A stretch of 64,000 bases of DNA, from the NCBI GenBank assembly GCA_038093975.1, contig JBBPTG010000063.1, forward strand, positions 62,001 to 126,000, given 5' to 3'. Of the stretch, positions 1 through 12,792 are shown in pieces (within the stretch, counting starts at the first letter, position 1; every line of letters starts with the position of its first letter). The stretch comes from Chalciporus piperatus. Taxonomy: Eukaryota; Basidiomycota; Agaricomycetes; Boletales; Boletaceae. The notes beneath the pieces were generated by a model. The model did not search any database, was not told the DNA's origin, and saw only the letters and a program-made list of their open reading frames with translations. The position numbers and the translations under genes are program-made.

Positions 1-236
1 GTACTAGACGGATTTCATAACACAGGCGAAACGTCAACAAGGATATCATTGATAGTCGGAAAAAGTCAGTGAACGAGCAGGAGAGAGAGGGAGGAATGAA
101 AACGCTAGCGATTGGGATCGTCCGTAAGCAGTCCCTAGTCGAAACGAGGTATCGATCGTAAAACGCCAGCGTGTCGTTTGTTTATCGCCGAGTCGACTCC
201 GACACGGTCGTGAAGACCAAGCTTCGGAGCATGAAA

Positions 237-3200
237 TTACTCTCCAGCGAAGAGACGAATAAACATATAGGTCGTTGAGCCGATGAAACGGATGACTGCA
301 TAACTTATTCAGCATGGTCGGAGGACTTGCAGGTGGCACAACGACGTACAGGCAAGTCCGACAACGGATAACAGGATGAAGTCCATAAAGCCATTGACAG
401 CTACCGAGTTCTGACCACTTCCTGGGGCAGGTATTGCGGCACTATACAAGATACGAACGTAAGTTTGCGCAGAAAACAGGCGGGAAAGCAGGAAAAACAT
501 ACACAACGACAGCAGCCAGCAAAGCCTACATTAAGTCGATCAGTAAACAGCAACGGGCACACGCAGTCGAGAGAAACTCACATTGCTCAACGTCCAAACC
601 AACAGAACCTACAATCACCGACGACCATTCAGCAACAATCCAAGCCAGCGAGTTTACGAACGAAGCAAGCTTACGTTCGTTCGGAAGGTTTTATAATAAT
701 CCTCCTGCTGCGTTGCCGCGTCGACTGTTGATTCGGTTTTAGGTGGCTTGGTGGACAAGACATGGATCGCATCTTCATATGCGGCATTGATGTCCGTCTC
801 TGCTGTCGGTACCGCGACTTCCACTTCGTTTTTGTTGGGACCTTTACCAGAGGAGACGACACCAAGATCGGTGGAAACCCTGTTGTCACCTTTGGTACCC
901 CATGAGACATCGTGGACGTTTGCGAACTGGAGCGGTTGGTATGAATGACACGATCAAAAGTGTAGGTGAACCAAGCGTACGGCATAAACATTCAAGACGG
1001 CAATATAGGACGGTGCCATGAGTAGATATTGGACAAAGGACGTGATCATGTGCCACGGTTCAAACTGTAACGGTGAACGATTTTAGCACGACATTCACAA
1101 AGGTAAGTATAACGAAGACATACGAAGATGAGCGACGCTGCGATGTAAAGCCCAAGAGTAGCCGCAAGCGAGAATATGATGTTTCTGAATATCGAGTTTG
1201 TGAGGAAATCACTGGCTTGGACAGCGCGGTGCTGCGATTGAGCGACGGCTTCAACACCCTTGTAGGCAAGCAGGAATGCTGAGACCTATGATTCATTGCG
1301 CGACGATGTGAGCGCAGAACTTCCCACAGGAAGGAATCAAGAAATAGACATACCGTCATATAAATCGTGATTAGACCGAAGCCAACGAAAGCCAGAGTGT
1401 ACGCCCACTTCGCTCCTTGTGGCCGGTTACCCAGTGAAAGTATGAAACACGTCATGAGCAGCCCCAGATAAAAGTAATTGAGAGCAACGTTGAGGTAATG
1501 AAGGGTGGGGACATAGTTCTCCAGAGCGTTCGTGAGGATGACGAATGCGATGTAGTAGTTGCCCTAGTGAACAGCGGCGTATCAATCGGGGCAGTTCAAA
1601 ATGAAGAGATATAGCACGTACGAGCGCAAACCATGAAAATATCAAATTATACAGCTGGTAGACCATCTCAACGTGGATCCAAAACTTGCGCAAGAACGAA
1701 TGCGACGAGCGATAGATGTAGTGGAAATGAACGACACTGTGGATTGCAGCGAAGAATGAACCGTTGAGCCAACGTCGACGTTGGGATATCAGCTCTGGAA
1801 CTTGATCAGGGACGTCGGTGACCGCATAAGCTGACTTGACGTAGTGCAGGATCCATGAGCCTCCACGCTTCGAGACGAGTTCCCAACACAAAATCTACCA
1901 GACGGTGAGTTATCAAAATTCCTAGAGGATTGGCTACGCACCCGATCCTCGGCAAGGTACATGTTGGCAGTGAAGATATCAGCGCCCGCGCCATGCATCT
2001 TCTCTCCCAAAAAGTACTTGTGCAAGGGACCTTCTCCGGTGACATCGTTCTGGAGAGCAATATACCTATATGCACTGAAGGCACCAGGCAACACCGTAAT
2101 GTACCCGAAGACGCTCTCAAGTGGTTTGTCCAAGATGTTTGACATCTTGTACTCAAAGTTTTGCGCCGCGACGAGTGGATTGGCAAGGTATTGTCCATAC
2201 TTGCCCTTGAGCGCCACAATCTCACCACAAGCACCTCCAACATTGGAGTTGATGTCGAAGGCTTTCCAGAGGTGATAAATGGACGTAGGACCGGGCATGG
2301 TACCGACGTCAAGGAGGACACAGACATTGGGTTGAAGAATAGGTCCAAACGCATTGAAGAACCAGCGATGAGAGTTGATCTTTTTCTGATTCTTCTCTTT
2401 GAGGCAGAAGATGATCTGAACCGGAACGACGCCCTTTTCTGCTCCTTCGATTTTCATGGAAGGGGATACGGAGACTACATCGGGTGAGTATATGCGGCGT
2501 GTGGCATGTGCGGACACTTACTCTGCGTGGTATACTCGTAGATGTGCGCTGTTACGGGCTTGCCGTTCACAATATTCTACGGCGGTACTATTAGCAAACC
2601 CATAAATGAATTCGATCCCCATACCTTTGCTATCCCTTCTTGATATGCACCCATCGTCGCAATCACGCTTAATGTCCGCGAGTTGATCTTTTGGCGCCCA
2701 TCACTGACGATGCACACCACGACTTTCTTCCACCCATCCTTGCCCCACGTCTTACTCCGGTCTCGTTTGCATAAATGAGCGATGTTTTTGATGACACCGT
2801 GCATCGATCGACAGAAAAGCTCCTCGTCCTCGTTATACATCGTCATGACGATGAACAATTCCGTCCTCCGCGGTGGATCATAGTGAACCTGCCGAAGGGT
2901 GAATCCCGAGTCTTGGAAATCGTTTGGGTCGCAGGTCGCAGCTGAGTACCGCATGTGTGTGAACTCTCGCTCGTTGCGAAGGGCACACATGTCGAGCAAT
3001 TTTGATGGTACAGCCGAATCGAGGACGAAATTGCCGTGGAACAACTCGACCTTTTTGATAGTCTTGTTTCTCCGGGGAACACGTTGTGGTATTCGACCAT
3101 ATCTAATATTGGTCTCAGGTTCTGCGCCTGGAACTTCGTTGTAACTGCCCGGGAAGTTGAGAGGCTGGTAGGCGCTGTCTCTGCTTAGGAGTGGTATGTC

Positions 3201-3696
3201 ACCGGCGTCCATGTCGTTGTCTTCGTTGCCAACATACGAGGTTCTTCCCAAGTTGGACTGCGAACGTGGTATAGGCGTGCCCCGAGTTTCATGGGGGTTA
3301 TACGGGGTGCTGAGGTAGTCTTCCACTGGCTGCGGTGGCAACTGAGGTTGGTGTTGGGGGGGTGTCGAGTATGTTTCCTGGAGAGGATAAGGCTCATGCT
3401 GCTGTGGTGGGTATGAATCCACAGGTATGAATGGGTTCCTGGGTTCCTGGAACGGATCTGCTGGATGATAGGGCTGGTTAGCGTCGTACTGATGATGGTC
3501 GTATTGGGTGTCGTATTGAGGATCGTACTGGCTGTATCTTGACTGGGGCTGATCGTACGGATTGGGTGCAGGCTGCGTTGTGTAAGGACCGTATCCATCG
3601 TTGTAGTGGCCCTGCTGCGCCTCGTCGGCCTGGGTGTCGTCAGCTCAACGTACTTCGCGGTGAACAAAACCAGTTCACCTCTGGGTACCTCGACAT
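237..3696 (-). CDS. Chitin synthase, division 1 (class I-III type), 13 exons
   Basis: Integral plasma-membrane glycosyltransferase (GT2) that polymerises GlcNAc from UDP-GlcNAc into chitin. The N-terminus is disordered and rich in Q, P and Y. It is followed by the conserved pre-catalytic block ([17 protein letters not shown]), the MTMYNEDE motif, [15 protein letters not shown], the EDR acceptor motif and the QRRRWLNGS product motif. Several membrane segments follow ([45 protein letters not shown]). The last exon encodes [18 protein letters not shown] and a TAA, a typical chitin synthase tail. I infer 12 short introns with GT/AG ends. The start is an ATG (MSRYPE) joined through a 49-nt intron (3630-3678) to the Q/P/Y-rich exon, because that exon runs into a stop upstream without an ATG. 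The division is clear; the exact class is not. Confidence 0.93.
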
Positions 3697-4405
3697 TCTG
3701 CAGTCAAGAGCGCCGGTCGAGCTGGTTGGAAAGTAAGAAAGTTTAAGAACGATTCTGAACGTTAACGAAGGGTTTCAGTTGAACGCGTCAGTGGCTGTGT
3801 TATAGTTGACAGGGCCAAGCGCTCAGTTCCCTTCTTGTAGGAGTCCAGTACTAACTCCGGTCGTTCCATCATTGTCCCGTAGGCTGTCCTTCCGCAGCCG
3901 CAGTGAACAGCATGTAGAGGAGCCAAGGCTGCCAAGTGTTCGAACGTGGTTGATGTGAGTCGACATATCTTCGCGCGAGTTGGACGTTATCCGGACGACC
4001 AAATAATAACCACCTCGACCATCAACTTTCTTGTACCACCACGTCAAGATGTATCCGAGTCGATATTAGAATTAGACAGGCTGAGGCGGATGGCCGCGTG
4101 TTGCCAGTCCTAATCTTCCGATTCCTCAACGACTTCCTTTAGACAGGCTATAGAACAGGTGAGCCCCTGCCTCAGGACTACCCAACCCCAGCCAAAACTA
4201 ACAAGTGGCTGTTAGGCTAGTGGTCGGTGGAGTTTGTACGAGTATGGCTCTTCACGACCAATTTCACACTCGAACCTCGATTTCGTTCATCCACCATTCG
4301 AAATGTGGTTCGTGCGTGGTCTTAGGTCGGTGGAAATGATCATCGAATGAAATACGATGAAAACACTGAATAACTCAAGGTGCTAGTGCTCAACTATTCC
4401 ATATT
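3697..4405. other. Intergenic stretch upstream of chitin synthase
   Basis: No convincing coding exon or RNA gene seen. It holds the chitin synthase promoter on the minus strand and sequence downstream of the 4.4-5.7 kb minus-strand gene. A 74-codon minus-strand reading frame at 3823-4047 has no recognisable features. Confidence 0.4.
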
Positions 4406-5725
4406 TCATCTCTGCCTCCACACTGGCCTCGCGACGCCTCGATTTGAGTTGCTTCGTAACGTAATCAGCGGAATGATGCTCGATGGCCCCATACTGATCA
4501 GCACAAGGCCAGTAGCGAGTCCAGGGGATCCGGATAACGCGAATATTCCGGCGACGCGAACGGTGATGATGCCCAGGTCAAGCAGACCGAAGAGCATCGC
4601 GAATGTCGCGTATCCCATGTCCACGACGCGTTCCTGAGGTACAATCGTCAAACTGCACAACGATTGTGTCAAACTAAATGGTACCTTCAATTCAGCTGGT
4701 GTGAGTCGACCGTAATGCATGTACATGTTCTCAGCCATGACTAAGAACAACAGCGAGGACAGCGTGAAGAAGTATCCTCCGTTCGTGAGGTGAATGCTAC
4801 GAGGTCATTGTCAGCTTCTTGTTCTTCAAAACGAGCGAGTTTCATACGTGAAACAGCTGCGGAACTGCAGCAAGCCGCAAAGGTGAGAGACGAAGAGCTA
4901 GAGATTGACGGAGTGCCTTACCAGATCGATTGACCAGTTTGTCCGGTCATTCAACGCGGCCTTCACGTCTACAAAGTCATGCGACGAGCATAACGTCTCG
5001 TAGAAGGTAAAGCGTAGAATGCATTGAGTACAAGTGTTCATGACTTTTGAGATCCAGGCTCGCATGGTTTGGAAGAAGTGGAATGTGGTAATGATTGAGA
5101 GGGCTCAACCTCCCTGCATTTAAAAGAATGGCAACACTGAAGGTCCAGTGTCAATCGACGTCACAGTGTATTTCTCACTTACGATACCGCCCACGAGACG
5201 TTTCCCCAGGTATGAAAAGTTTCGAGGTCATCTCGATTTGGGAATGGAGGATGATGAAGTTGCAGACAGATGCCAGAACCGGTAATCTGTGCAGCAGCAA
5301 TCTTGTACTGCTCTAATATCCCGCAAAGCAAGGGAAACTGCATGTGGTCGAATACTCGCCCAATATGGAGAGGATGATGAGGATGAACGAAACGTTGACT
5401 TATATGGAAACTTTCCACGTAGTAAGTACGGGGAATGTTCCGCTACTTCGTCTAGTGAATGTCGCTCATCGGTTAGGGTGGCAGTACAGGTTCCAGAGCC
5501 TTAATCTAAGATCGCAGCTTGAGTCTGCTCCTGCCTCAGGCAGAATTTCCTAATAATAATATGGAATTGGAGGATGATGAAGACTCCTGCCAACTTGGCC
5601 AGGGTCCTGCACCCGAAGCCAGAATGGAGCACAAAGTCCCCGTTGTGAATGATATGAACGCACTGCTACCACGTTGTCAGTATCCCTTTCAGCGTCTGAC
5701 ATCCGAAGTGATCAATCACCGCTGA
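4406..5725 (-). CDS. Unrecognised multi-pass membrane protein, fragmented
   Basis: I do not recognise the family. Clear hydrophobic coding pieces lie on the minus strand. One exon at about 4640-4790 reads GGYFFTLSSLLFLVMAEN and another at about 4406-4640 reads GYATFAMLFGLLDLGIITVRVAGIFALSG. The latter continues with small/hydrophobic residues (LATGLVLISMG), so at least three membrane helices are present. Further upstream, short hydrophobic pieces (FILIILSILGEYS near 5380 and GVFIILQFHIIIRKFC near 5560) lie in different frames and may be earlier exons. I could not join all pieces through good splice sites, so limits are approximate and the gene may be decayed. A fungal 7-TM-like protein is possible but unproven. 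Confidence 0.4.
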
Positions 5726-6002
5726 GAGGGCGCTAGTTACGCTTGTCTTCGACTCACTAGAGCAATCCGGCGCGGCCAAACAGCAATCCAGATCAACCAA
5801 CACAATTGAAGATTCACACGATACTTGGCCGTGAGGATATGTTTCACCGGTATTCTTTTAATTTCGCGATGCTGCTCCTGCTGGTCCTCCTACCGCCCCT
5901 GGTTGGTTTTGAAATGTTGTCTTTGAGTCCTACACAATAGACTAAGGAATAATTACAGGGACGAGATTGTCTTCTATCAGGCCTACGAGCTTCGAGTTCA
6001 TT

Positions 6003-6883
6003 TTACCAGGGGATCTCATTGCCCCCGTACCCGAAGAACTTGCCAGCGCTCTCGCTCGTCACAGTCTGCAAGACTTGCAGAATTCCTGATACACTCTCGT
6101 GAGGCTCAAGCATCGCGCCCTCGCCTCCCATGTCGGTCTTAACCCAACCAGGGTCCACGACGATCGGGATCAATTCTGGACGCTCACGGGCCTGCTTGTA
6201 AGTCTACGAACAACACGACGTCAGAAATGTCCATTCGAGCGAGAAAATGTCAACGCACGAGCATGTTGATCGCGGCTTTGCTGATACTGTAGCTAGCAGC
6301 TTTGGATCCGTGGTCGCTTGCGATGCTTGCGAGACCACTGGTCATGTTCATGATGACCTTTCGGCTCGATTTCTCGATCGCCGGGAGGAGGTGGCGGGCG
6401 ATGAGAGCTGGGGCAGTGACGTTGATGGCCATGGTCTCTGCGAGGTCGATGGGGCTGAAGTCGAACGCCAAGTCAGAACCGCGGTTCTGTTCGTCAAAAA
6501 AAAGAGATCAGTCTCAAGAAGACTTGACGGAAAACAAGATTATCTCACGATGGCAGCATTGTTGAGAACATAGTCGAGGCCAGCACCGTTCAAGAGCGTG
6601 AGCACCTCCTTGCAGCCGGCCTCTATGCTAGCCTCGTCTGCAACGTCCAACTGGACAATGTGGAGCTTTCCAGGAGACGAAGCAAGAGCGGCGAGTGCAT
6701 GTGCTGTGGATGGCGAACGGCAAGTTGCGTAGACGACGTTGGTGGGTGTTTGGAGGAGCTGGCGGGTAATTTCCAACCCAATACCACGAGAAGCACTATC
6801 GACAATCTAGGTGAGCAACGATCGTTAAAAGGACTCCTGCCATTATTTGCTCACCCAGTGAGGAACCAAGTTGTAGTGGTCAT
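6003..6883 (-). CDS. Short-chain dehydrogenase/reductase (C-factor-like SDR)
   Basis: NAD(P)-dependent oxidoreductase of the classical SDR fold; substrate unknown. The Rossmann motif TGASRGIG is rebuilt across intron 1: MTTTTWFLTG, then acceptor gtcgatag, then ASRGIGLEITR. Next come the LDV acidic loop, LNNAAI (the NNAG position), the catalytic serine in MNMTSGLAS and the YSISK (YxxxK) active site. The C-terminus is PGWVKTDMGG...GKFFGYGGNEIPW. Three introns are inferred, each with GT/AG ends. Total length is about 240 residues, normal for the family. The start is the ATG at 6881-6883, which places the Rossmann motif about ten residues in, as is typical. Likely cytosolic, with no membrane or signal segment. 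Confidence 0.9.
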
Positions 6884-7548
6884 GGTTTTGGGTGAAATGA
6901 GACGGGGTCAAGGAAGGGAGAGGAATGTAGCTCTCCACGGATGACAGTGACCATTTATTCCCTTGGGGAGTGCCAGGAATAACGGCGCCAATGTAGGCCA
7001 TCTGGGAGCGCGTGACCCGGAAACTCGTAGCGATCAGCGATGGACAAGGATGAATCACAGATATGGAGCGGATTATCGGATCATCTTCGGCGTAACTCGA
7101 CTTGATCTACCACCACGTAGTATGGCTTGCCACAGTAATGCACCATGCTTGCGCGATCTCATGTGACAACAGTTGTTAAGATTACCGACGCTTCAACGTG
7201 TTCAACTACGTTGAAGCAGCACACGGAAGTCACTGCATCGCCATTCCAAGTGGCAGTCAGCCGAGATATTCAGAACTCACACTAGACACCCATGGCCCAC
7301 CACCTCACAATACAGTGTTGTCCGCTCAGAGGGTAAATAGATGCAATATAATCCAGCGGAGCTACGCTCGGGAGTGGGTGGCGTGCTTACCGTCGTGAGG
7401 CTTTACTTCGTGAGCCCAGCGAATTCCATGCAATTTGCTCACCGATGTTGACAGTGCGGCATGAATATTGCAGCATGACGCTGCTTACATCCACAATCGA
7501 CTTGCAGGTCAAATAGCAATACAGTGAGCTTACTTACAAACGGAATCC
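6884..7548. other. Intergenic region upstream of the SDR gene
   Basis: Only short overlapping reading frames without recognisable protein features. It presumably contains the SDR promoter (minus strand). No repeat or RNA gene noticed. Confidence 0.4.
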
Positions 7549-8476
7549 TCAAATAAGATCGCCAGCCTCGTCTTCGGCATTGGTCCAGCCAAAGGTCGGA
7601 ACCAACTCCTCGAATTTTCTCCTATATTCCTCAAAGAGGGACGGACCACGATGACAACCAGCGTGACGATGGCACTCAGCTCATCCGAGTGGTTGGATTG
7701 TAGCCCTTCACGGTTCCATCCCAGTCTGAGCTTGCTTCCCTCGCTATCCTCCGCGCGAGGACTCTCTCACACCCATAGTGATGACAAACCCTTGGCCGGA
7801 AAGCCTTCGCCACTCCGAATCGAGCGGCCATCCACCATGAGGTCGAGGAAAGTATCGTTAAATGTAGCGCAACCCTCAACACAGATCTCACAGGCTGTAA
7901 GATCCCCGAAAAGTGTCGTAGAGGTCGCATTCCTCGCTGAGGTCTTCTGGGACCAGTAGGGCGCAAAGAGAGAGTCCAGAGCAAGTATTGAGCAATTCGT
8001 GATAGACAGATCCTGGAGAACTCCACCAACGCCATTGTGAACGAAGCTTGCTACAGCCGTACCCATGGGATCCCGAAATGACGTTGAAACAATGCTGAGG
8101 AAGAGAGGAGGTTGAAAGGTTACACCATCGAGGAAGCGAACACCTTGAGCAGAGAGGGACACATGTTACTTGGTATGCATTCGTGAACCATGTCGTGCTA
8201 GAAGCGCATGTCCGACAAATTGACTGGGCATCAATGGGGAACGACGTAAGCTTCAGCACAGAAAATTATAGCTCCGGTTGGCCTCCGACTCGTGAAGAAG
8301 CCTTTTCCCAAAAACCTGCACCGGAAATAGTGGGTAACAGGAGGTGTGGCTGAATCAACAGCAATGGGATACGTGTCCAGAATGCGGGGTTGAGTTCGAG
8401 TAGCGCGGCCACCAGCGCTGGCAGTGGCATGTGCGTATGGAAACGTGCGTGGATGATGATCGAATGGATCGCCCAC
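7549..8476 (-). CDS. Unrecognised protein, multi-exon
   Basis: Family not recognised. The longest continuous piece (7767-8120) reads VRFLDGVTFQPPLFLSIV, then VASFVHNGVGGVLQDLSITN, and has a cysteine-containing stretch (ACEICVEGCATF). It is preceded through a possible intron (gtaacatgtg...ctcaag) by a piece with CRTCASSTTW. The apparent last exon encodes SLFEEYRRKFEELVPTFGWT, a normal-looking globular composition, ending at TGA 7549-7551. Upstream hydrophobic residues (LLLIQPHLLLPTI near 8360) may belong to the first exon. No start codon is certain. It lies head-to-head with the first F-box gene. It could be a decayed gene. Confidence 0.35.
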
Positions 8477-8554
8477 TGGATGCTAGTGGTTCCGAAGATT
8501 GGTTCAAGGATTACTTATGTAATACCCTTCGGTGCCGGCTGCCGAACTGACAAG

Positions 8555-10545
8555 ATGAAAAGGGGCACAGAACCTCCTTCTCACTACGAGCAGAACACGT
8601 CCGAAGAAACTAGTCGTGGTCTGGTACATCGGGCACTACTACAGGCACCCCACCATCCAGTAGGTAGCCTGTCAAGGCTGCATGGGTGCCCTTGAAGCAG
8701 GTCGGTGTTGATGGTCCGATCGTGGAATTAGCTGCTCAGCTCAGAGATGCAGTGCTAGACTCGGAGCCCATATCATCGCAAGAAACGGGCCTTGTGCAAT
8801 CCCAAAAAGCTGAAAAAGAAATTCATGCACTACTCCCAAACAATCCTTCTGTGCCTCCGACAGGCGACACGTGCTATATCAACAACCTTCCACCGGAACT
8901 CATTTCGTGCATCTTCGAGGTCGGTGGTTTAGACGACGAGAGTGAGGATGGTGAAGATGACAACAATGAGGATGACAACGACGACGGTGAGCCGGATTTC
9001 CGGCTTCAGGGAGGCCCCGAAAAGGGATACAAGAGCGGGGCTGGTGACGGTGTCGAAATGGCAGACGATAAGAAAGCAGAGGTGGTAGATAAGGAAGGAG
9101 AAGTGGCAGATCAGGAAGAAGAAGAAGACGGCGACGACGATGAAGAGGGGTCAGATATTACTGGATCGTCCGATTTCGATTCTCCATGGCCTTCGTTTCA
9201 GATCGTGGTTTCCCATGTGTGTCGTCACTGGCGTAATGTCGCCTTTTCTACCCCTTCACTCTGGACGACCATCGAGGTCTCTTCCGACGCGCGTCCGCCG
9301 TACGAGAACGTCTCGGTTATGTTGGAGCGCAGCAAAGCCCTTCCAATAGATATCTACATCGACCGCAACCCGGAATGTGACGCTGACTTGGTAGACGGCG
9401 ACGCACCCTCCGAGAACGACCTCAAGTTTCTGTTTTCTCTGCTCGTTCCCCACGTGCAGCGCTGGCGCTTAATCAAATTCGAGGCCTCATCATATCCTCA
9501 GTTGTATGCCTTCCTCAGCGCTGTATCTAATCCATCTGTTCCCGCCGCATCTCAGCTCGCCACTCTTCGATTACACTTTTGCGAAGACATGGAAGAGTTT
9601 GAACACTTTAGGCATCCCAATTTGTCGAACCACTTCACTTTGTTTGGGGGTTCAGCTCCTAACCTCGCCGAATTAATCCTATTGGGAGTCCATGTCGACT
9701 GGAATCAGAGCTGGATAGCTTCCGCGTCCAACCTCAGACATCTTGAGCTGGGCTTCCATACAGAAGACGTTCGCCCCACTTGGGCTCAGCTCGCCACCAT
9801 TTTGCGCGGTGCTCCACAACTCGAAGATCTCACTTTATGTGTGTCGGGACCATCAGGGGAGCCCGCCGAATGGGTCTTCGAACCGACTTCCGGGAGACCA
9901 ACCGGGGATCTCAACGCTCCAATTCAGCTTCTCAAACTCACCGATTTCACCCTTGCCTTTCAATCTCCATCGCGCGCCATTGCATTATTCCGCAAATTCT
10001 ACATGCCATCCCTGAAAGGTCTAACCCTAAAGTTCAGCGACGGCGACTACAGCGATCTGATCAATCAACTGGCCGGTCCAGCTACCTCGCTATCTCCTCT
10101 CTCTGCTCAAGAACAACCGCGCAGCTTGCTGAGCTGTCTTGACAAACTCCAAATTGTTGCACTTCCCTGCAGCACTGAGAGCATAGAGACTCTATATAGC
10201 GAACTCCAGAATCTCGAATTGCTCAATATCTGTCAGTCATACCTTCCTCGGCAGTTCGTCGATCTTCTCTGCCAACCTTGTACGTTACCGGGCCGTGGTG
10301 ATGTTTGGCTGCCTCGACTCGAATGTCTGTGGATCTCCGGTACCGCCGGGGATGTGATCCGTCAAGTGGTTCAAAAGAGAAGGGACGCCGGAGTCCCACT
10401 AAAATCGTTGTACGTAGGGGAATCGTGCGCTGTGGATGACGGCGACGAAGAGTGGTTCAGGGCGAATGTGGAGACGTTCGATATTTTCGAGGGAAGTGAC
10501 GATGAGGCTGAGTTGGACGAGGAGGATGAGTCGGATTTGGAGTGA
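8555..10545 (+). CDS. F-box-like protein, paralogue 1
   Basis: Member of the large Agaricomycete F-box-like family, probable substrate receptors of SCF ubiquitin ligases. The F-box core is split by an acidic insert: NLPPELISCIFEVGG, then about 75 residues rich in D and E, then IVVSHVCRHWRNVAFSTPSLWTTI. Leucine-rich repeat-like segments follow (NLRHLELGF, QLEDLTLCV, LLNICQSYLP) and an acidic tail. The exon from 8701 to 10545 has no intron. I place the start at ATG 8555 and a 41-nt intron at 8660-8700 (CCA|GTAGGT...AAGCAG|GTC). The in-frame stop at 8665-8667 then falls in the intron, and the same 5' layout is found in paralogue 2. Target protein unknown. Confidence 0.85.
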
Positions 10546-10764
10546 GTGTTTACTATCGCTAACCACATACTTGATCAGACCACACACTTGGTCAGTCACG
10601 AATTGTCACGGTGTGTCGGATTCAAATATTGTGCTTAAGAGAGAGAGAGAGAACACACTATAGTTTCTTTTTTACCTATATATTCGCGTTTAAATGTGAT
10701 GTTGGGGACTGTTGTTGTTGCGTGACCCAGCGACGCCCTTGACGCCGGCCGCCGAACCGACGAG

Positions 10765-12659
10765 ATGAAAATTAGCAAAGAACCGAAGCAATTAAACCCG
10801 TCAGAAACTGATCGTGGTCTGCGACGTCGGGCACTATTACTACAGGAACCTGCATCATCCAGTAGGTAGCCCGTCAAAACTGCATGGACGCCCTTGGAGC
10901 AGGTTGGTGTTGATGCTCCGATCGTGCAAGTTGCCCACCTCATGTAGTGCTAGAGCCCATATCCGAGTCATCGCAAGAAACGGGCCATAATAAATCTCAA
11001 AAAGCTGAAAAAGAAATTCATGCACTACCCCCCAACAATATTTTTGTGCCTCCAACAGGTGACACGTGCTATATCAGCAACCTTCCACCGGAACTTCTTT
11101 CGCGCATTTTCGAGGTCGGTGCTTTAGACGACGGGAGTGATGATGGTGACGGTGACGAGGAGGAGGATGGGGCGGATTTCCGGCTTCAGGGAGGCCCCAA
11201 AGAGGGCTACAAGAGCGGGGCTGATAACGATGTCGAAATGGCAGATCTGGAAGAAGAAGAAGAAGGCGACGATGAAGAGTGGACAGATGTTACTGGATCG
11301 TCCGATTTCGATTCTCCATGGCCTCCGCTTCAGATCGTTGTTTCCCATGTGTGTCGTCACTGGCGTAATGTCGCCTTTTCTACCCCTTCACTCTGGACGA
11401 CCATCAAGGTCCCTTCGGACGCGCGTCCGCCGTACGAGAACGTCTCGGTGATGTTGGAGCGCAGCAAAGCCCTTCCAATAGATATCTACATCGACCGCGA
11501 CCCGGAATGTGACGCTGGCTCGGTAGACGGCGACGCACCCTCCGAGGACGACATCAAATTTCTATCTTCTCTGCTCGTTCCCCACGTGCAGCGCTGGCGG
11601 TTAATCGAAGTCGAGGCCTCATCATATCATCAGATGTACGCCTTCCTCAGCGCTGTATCTGATCCATCTGTTCCCGCCGCATCTCAGCTCGCCACTCTTC
11701 GATTATACTATTTTGAAGATATGGCAGAGTTTGAAACCTTTGGGCATCCTAAGTTGTCGAACCACTTCACTCTGTTCGGGGGTTCAGCTCCTAACCTCAC
11801 CGAATTCATCCTATGGGGAGTCCATGTTGACTGGGATCAGAGCTGGATAGCTTCCGCCTCCAACCTCAGATATCTGGAGCTGGCGTACCATACAGAAGAC
11901 GTTCGCCCCACTTGGGCCCAGTTCGCCACCATCTTGCGCGGTGCTCCACGACTTGAAGCTATCCACTTAAGTATGTCGGGGCCATCAGGAGAGCCCACTG
12001 AATTGGTTTTCGAATCGACTCCCGGGAGGCCAACCGGGGATCTCGACGCTCCAATTCAGCTTCTCAAATTGACTGGATTCGTCCTTGCCTTTCAATCTCC
12101 ATCGCGCGCTATTGCATTATTCCGCAAAATCTACATGCCATCCCTGACAGGTCTAACCCTAAAGTTACCCGAGGGCGACCACAGCGATCTGATCGATCAA
12201 CTGGCCGGACCAGCCACCTCACTATCTCCTCTCTCCGAGTCTGCTCAAGAACAACCGCGCAGCTTGCTGAGCAGTCTTGAAGAACTCAAAATTGTTGCAC
12301 TTCCCTGCAGCACCGAGAGCGTCGAGACTCTATATAGCGCACTCCAGAATCTCAACTCGCTCAATATCTCGAAGTATCTTCCTCCGCAGTTCGTCGATCT
12401 CCTCTGCCAACCTTTTACGTTACCGCTGCCTCGACTCGAATTTCTATGGATCGCCGGTACCACCGGGGATATGATCCGTCAAGTGGTTCAAAAGAGAAAG
12501 GACGCCGGGGTCCCACTAAAAGCGTTGTACGTAGAGGAATCGTGCGATTTGGATGACGAAGACGAGGAGTGGTTCAGGGAGAATGTGGAGTTGTTCGACA
12601 TTTTCGAGGGAAGTGAAGATATGCAATTTATTGACATCGACGAGTCAGATGTGGATTGA
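10765..12659 (+). CDS. F-box-like protein, paralogue 2 (tandem duplicate)
   Basis: Tandem copy of the gene at 8555. Long stretches are identical at the protein level (SHVCRHWRNVAFSTPSLWTT, SKALPIDIYIDR, SPSRAIALFRK). It has the same split F-box with a shorter acidic insert, the same LRR-like body and an acidic C-terminus. The copy has lost about 15 codons (NICQSYLPRQ to NISKYLPPQ and the GRGDVW loop) and gained a few. At the 5' end, indels destroy the frame used by paralogue 1. An open model still exists if exon 1 (ATG 10765) joins a later acceptor (catgtag, ending 10946), giving an 85-nt intron and a methionine codon across the junction. Without this splice only a GTG-initiated frame from 10947 remains. 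Confidence 0.78.
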
Positions 12660-12792
12660 ATGTTTTCCTGGGGCCACTAGACGGTGTAGAGCATGTTTAC
12701 ATGACTTAGTCGTACAGAAAGCGATCATCCTTAACCATAATGATGGTAGCATCTTTATCTACTGTTAGACATTTAAGTGATATCACTGGGGA

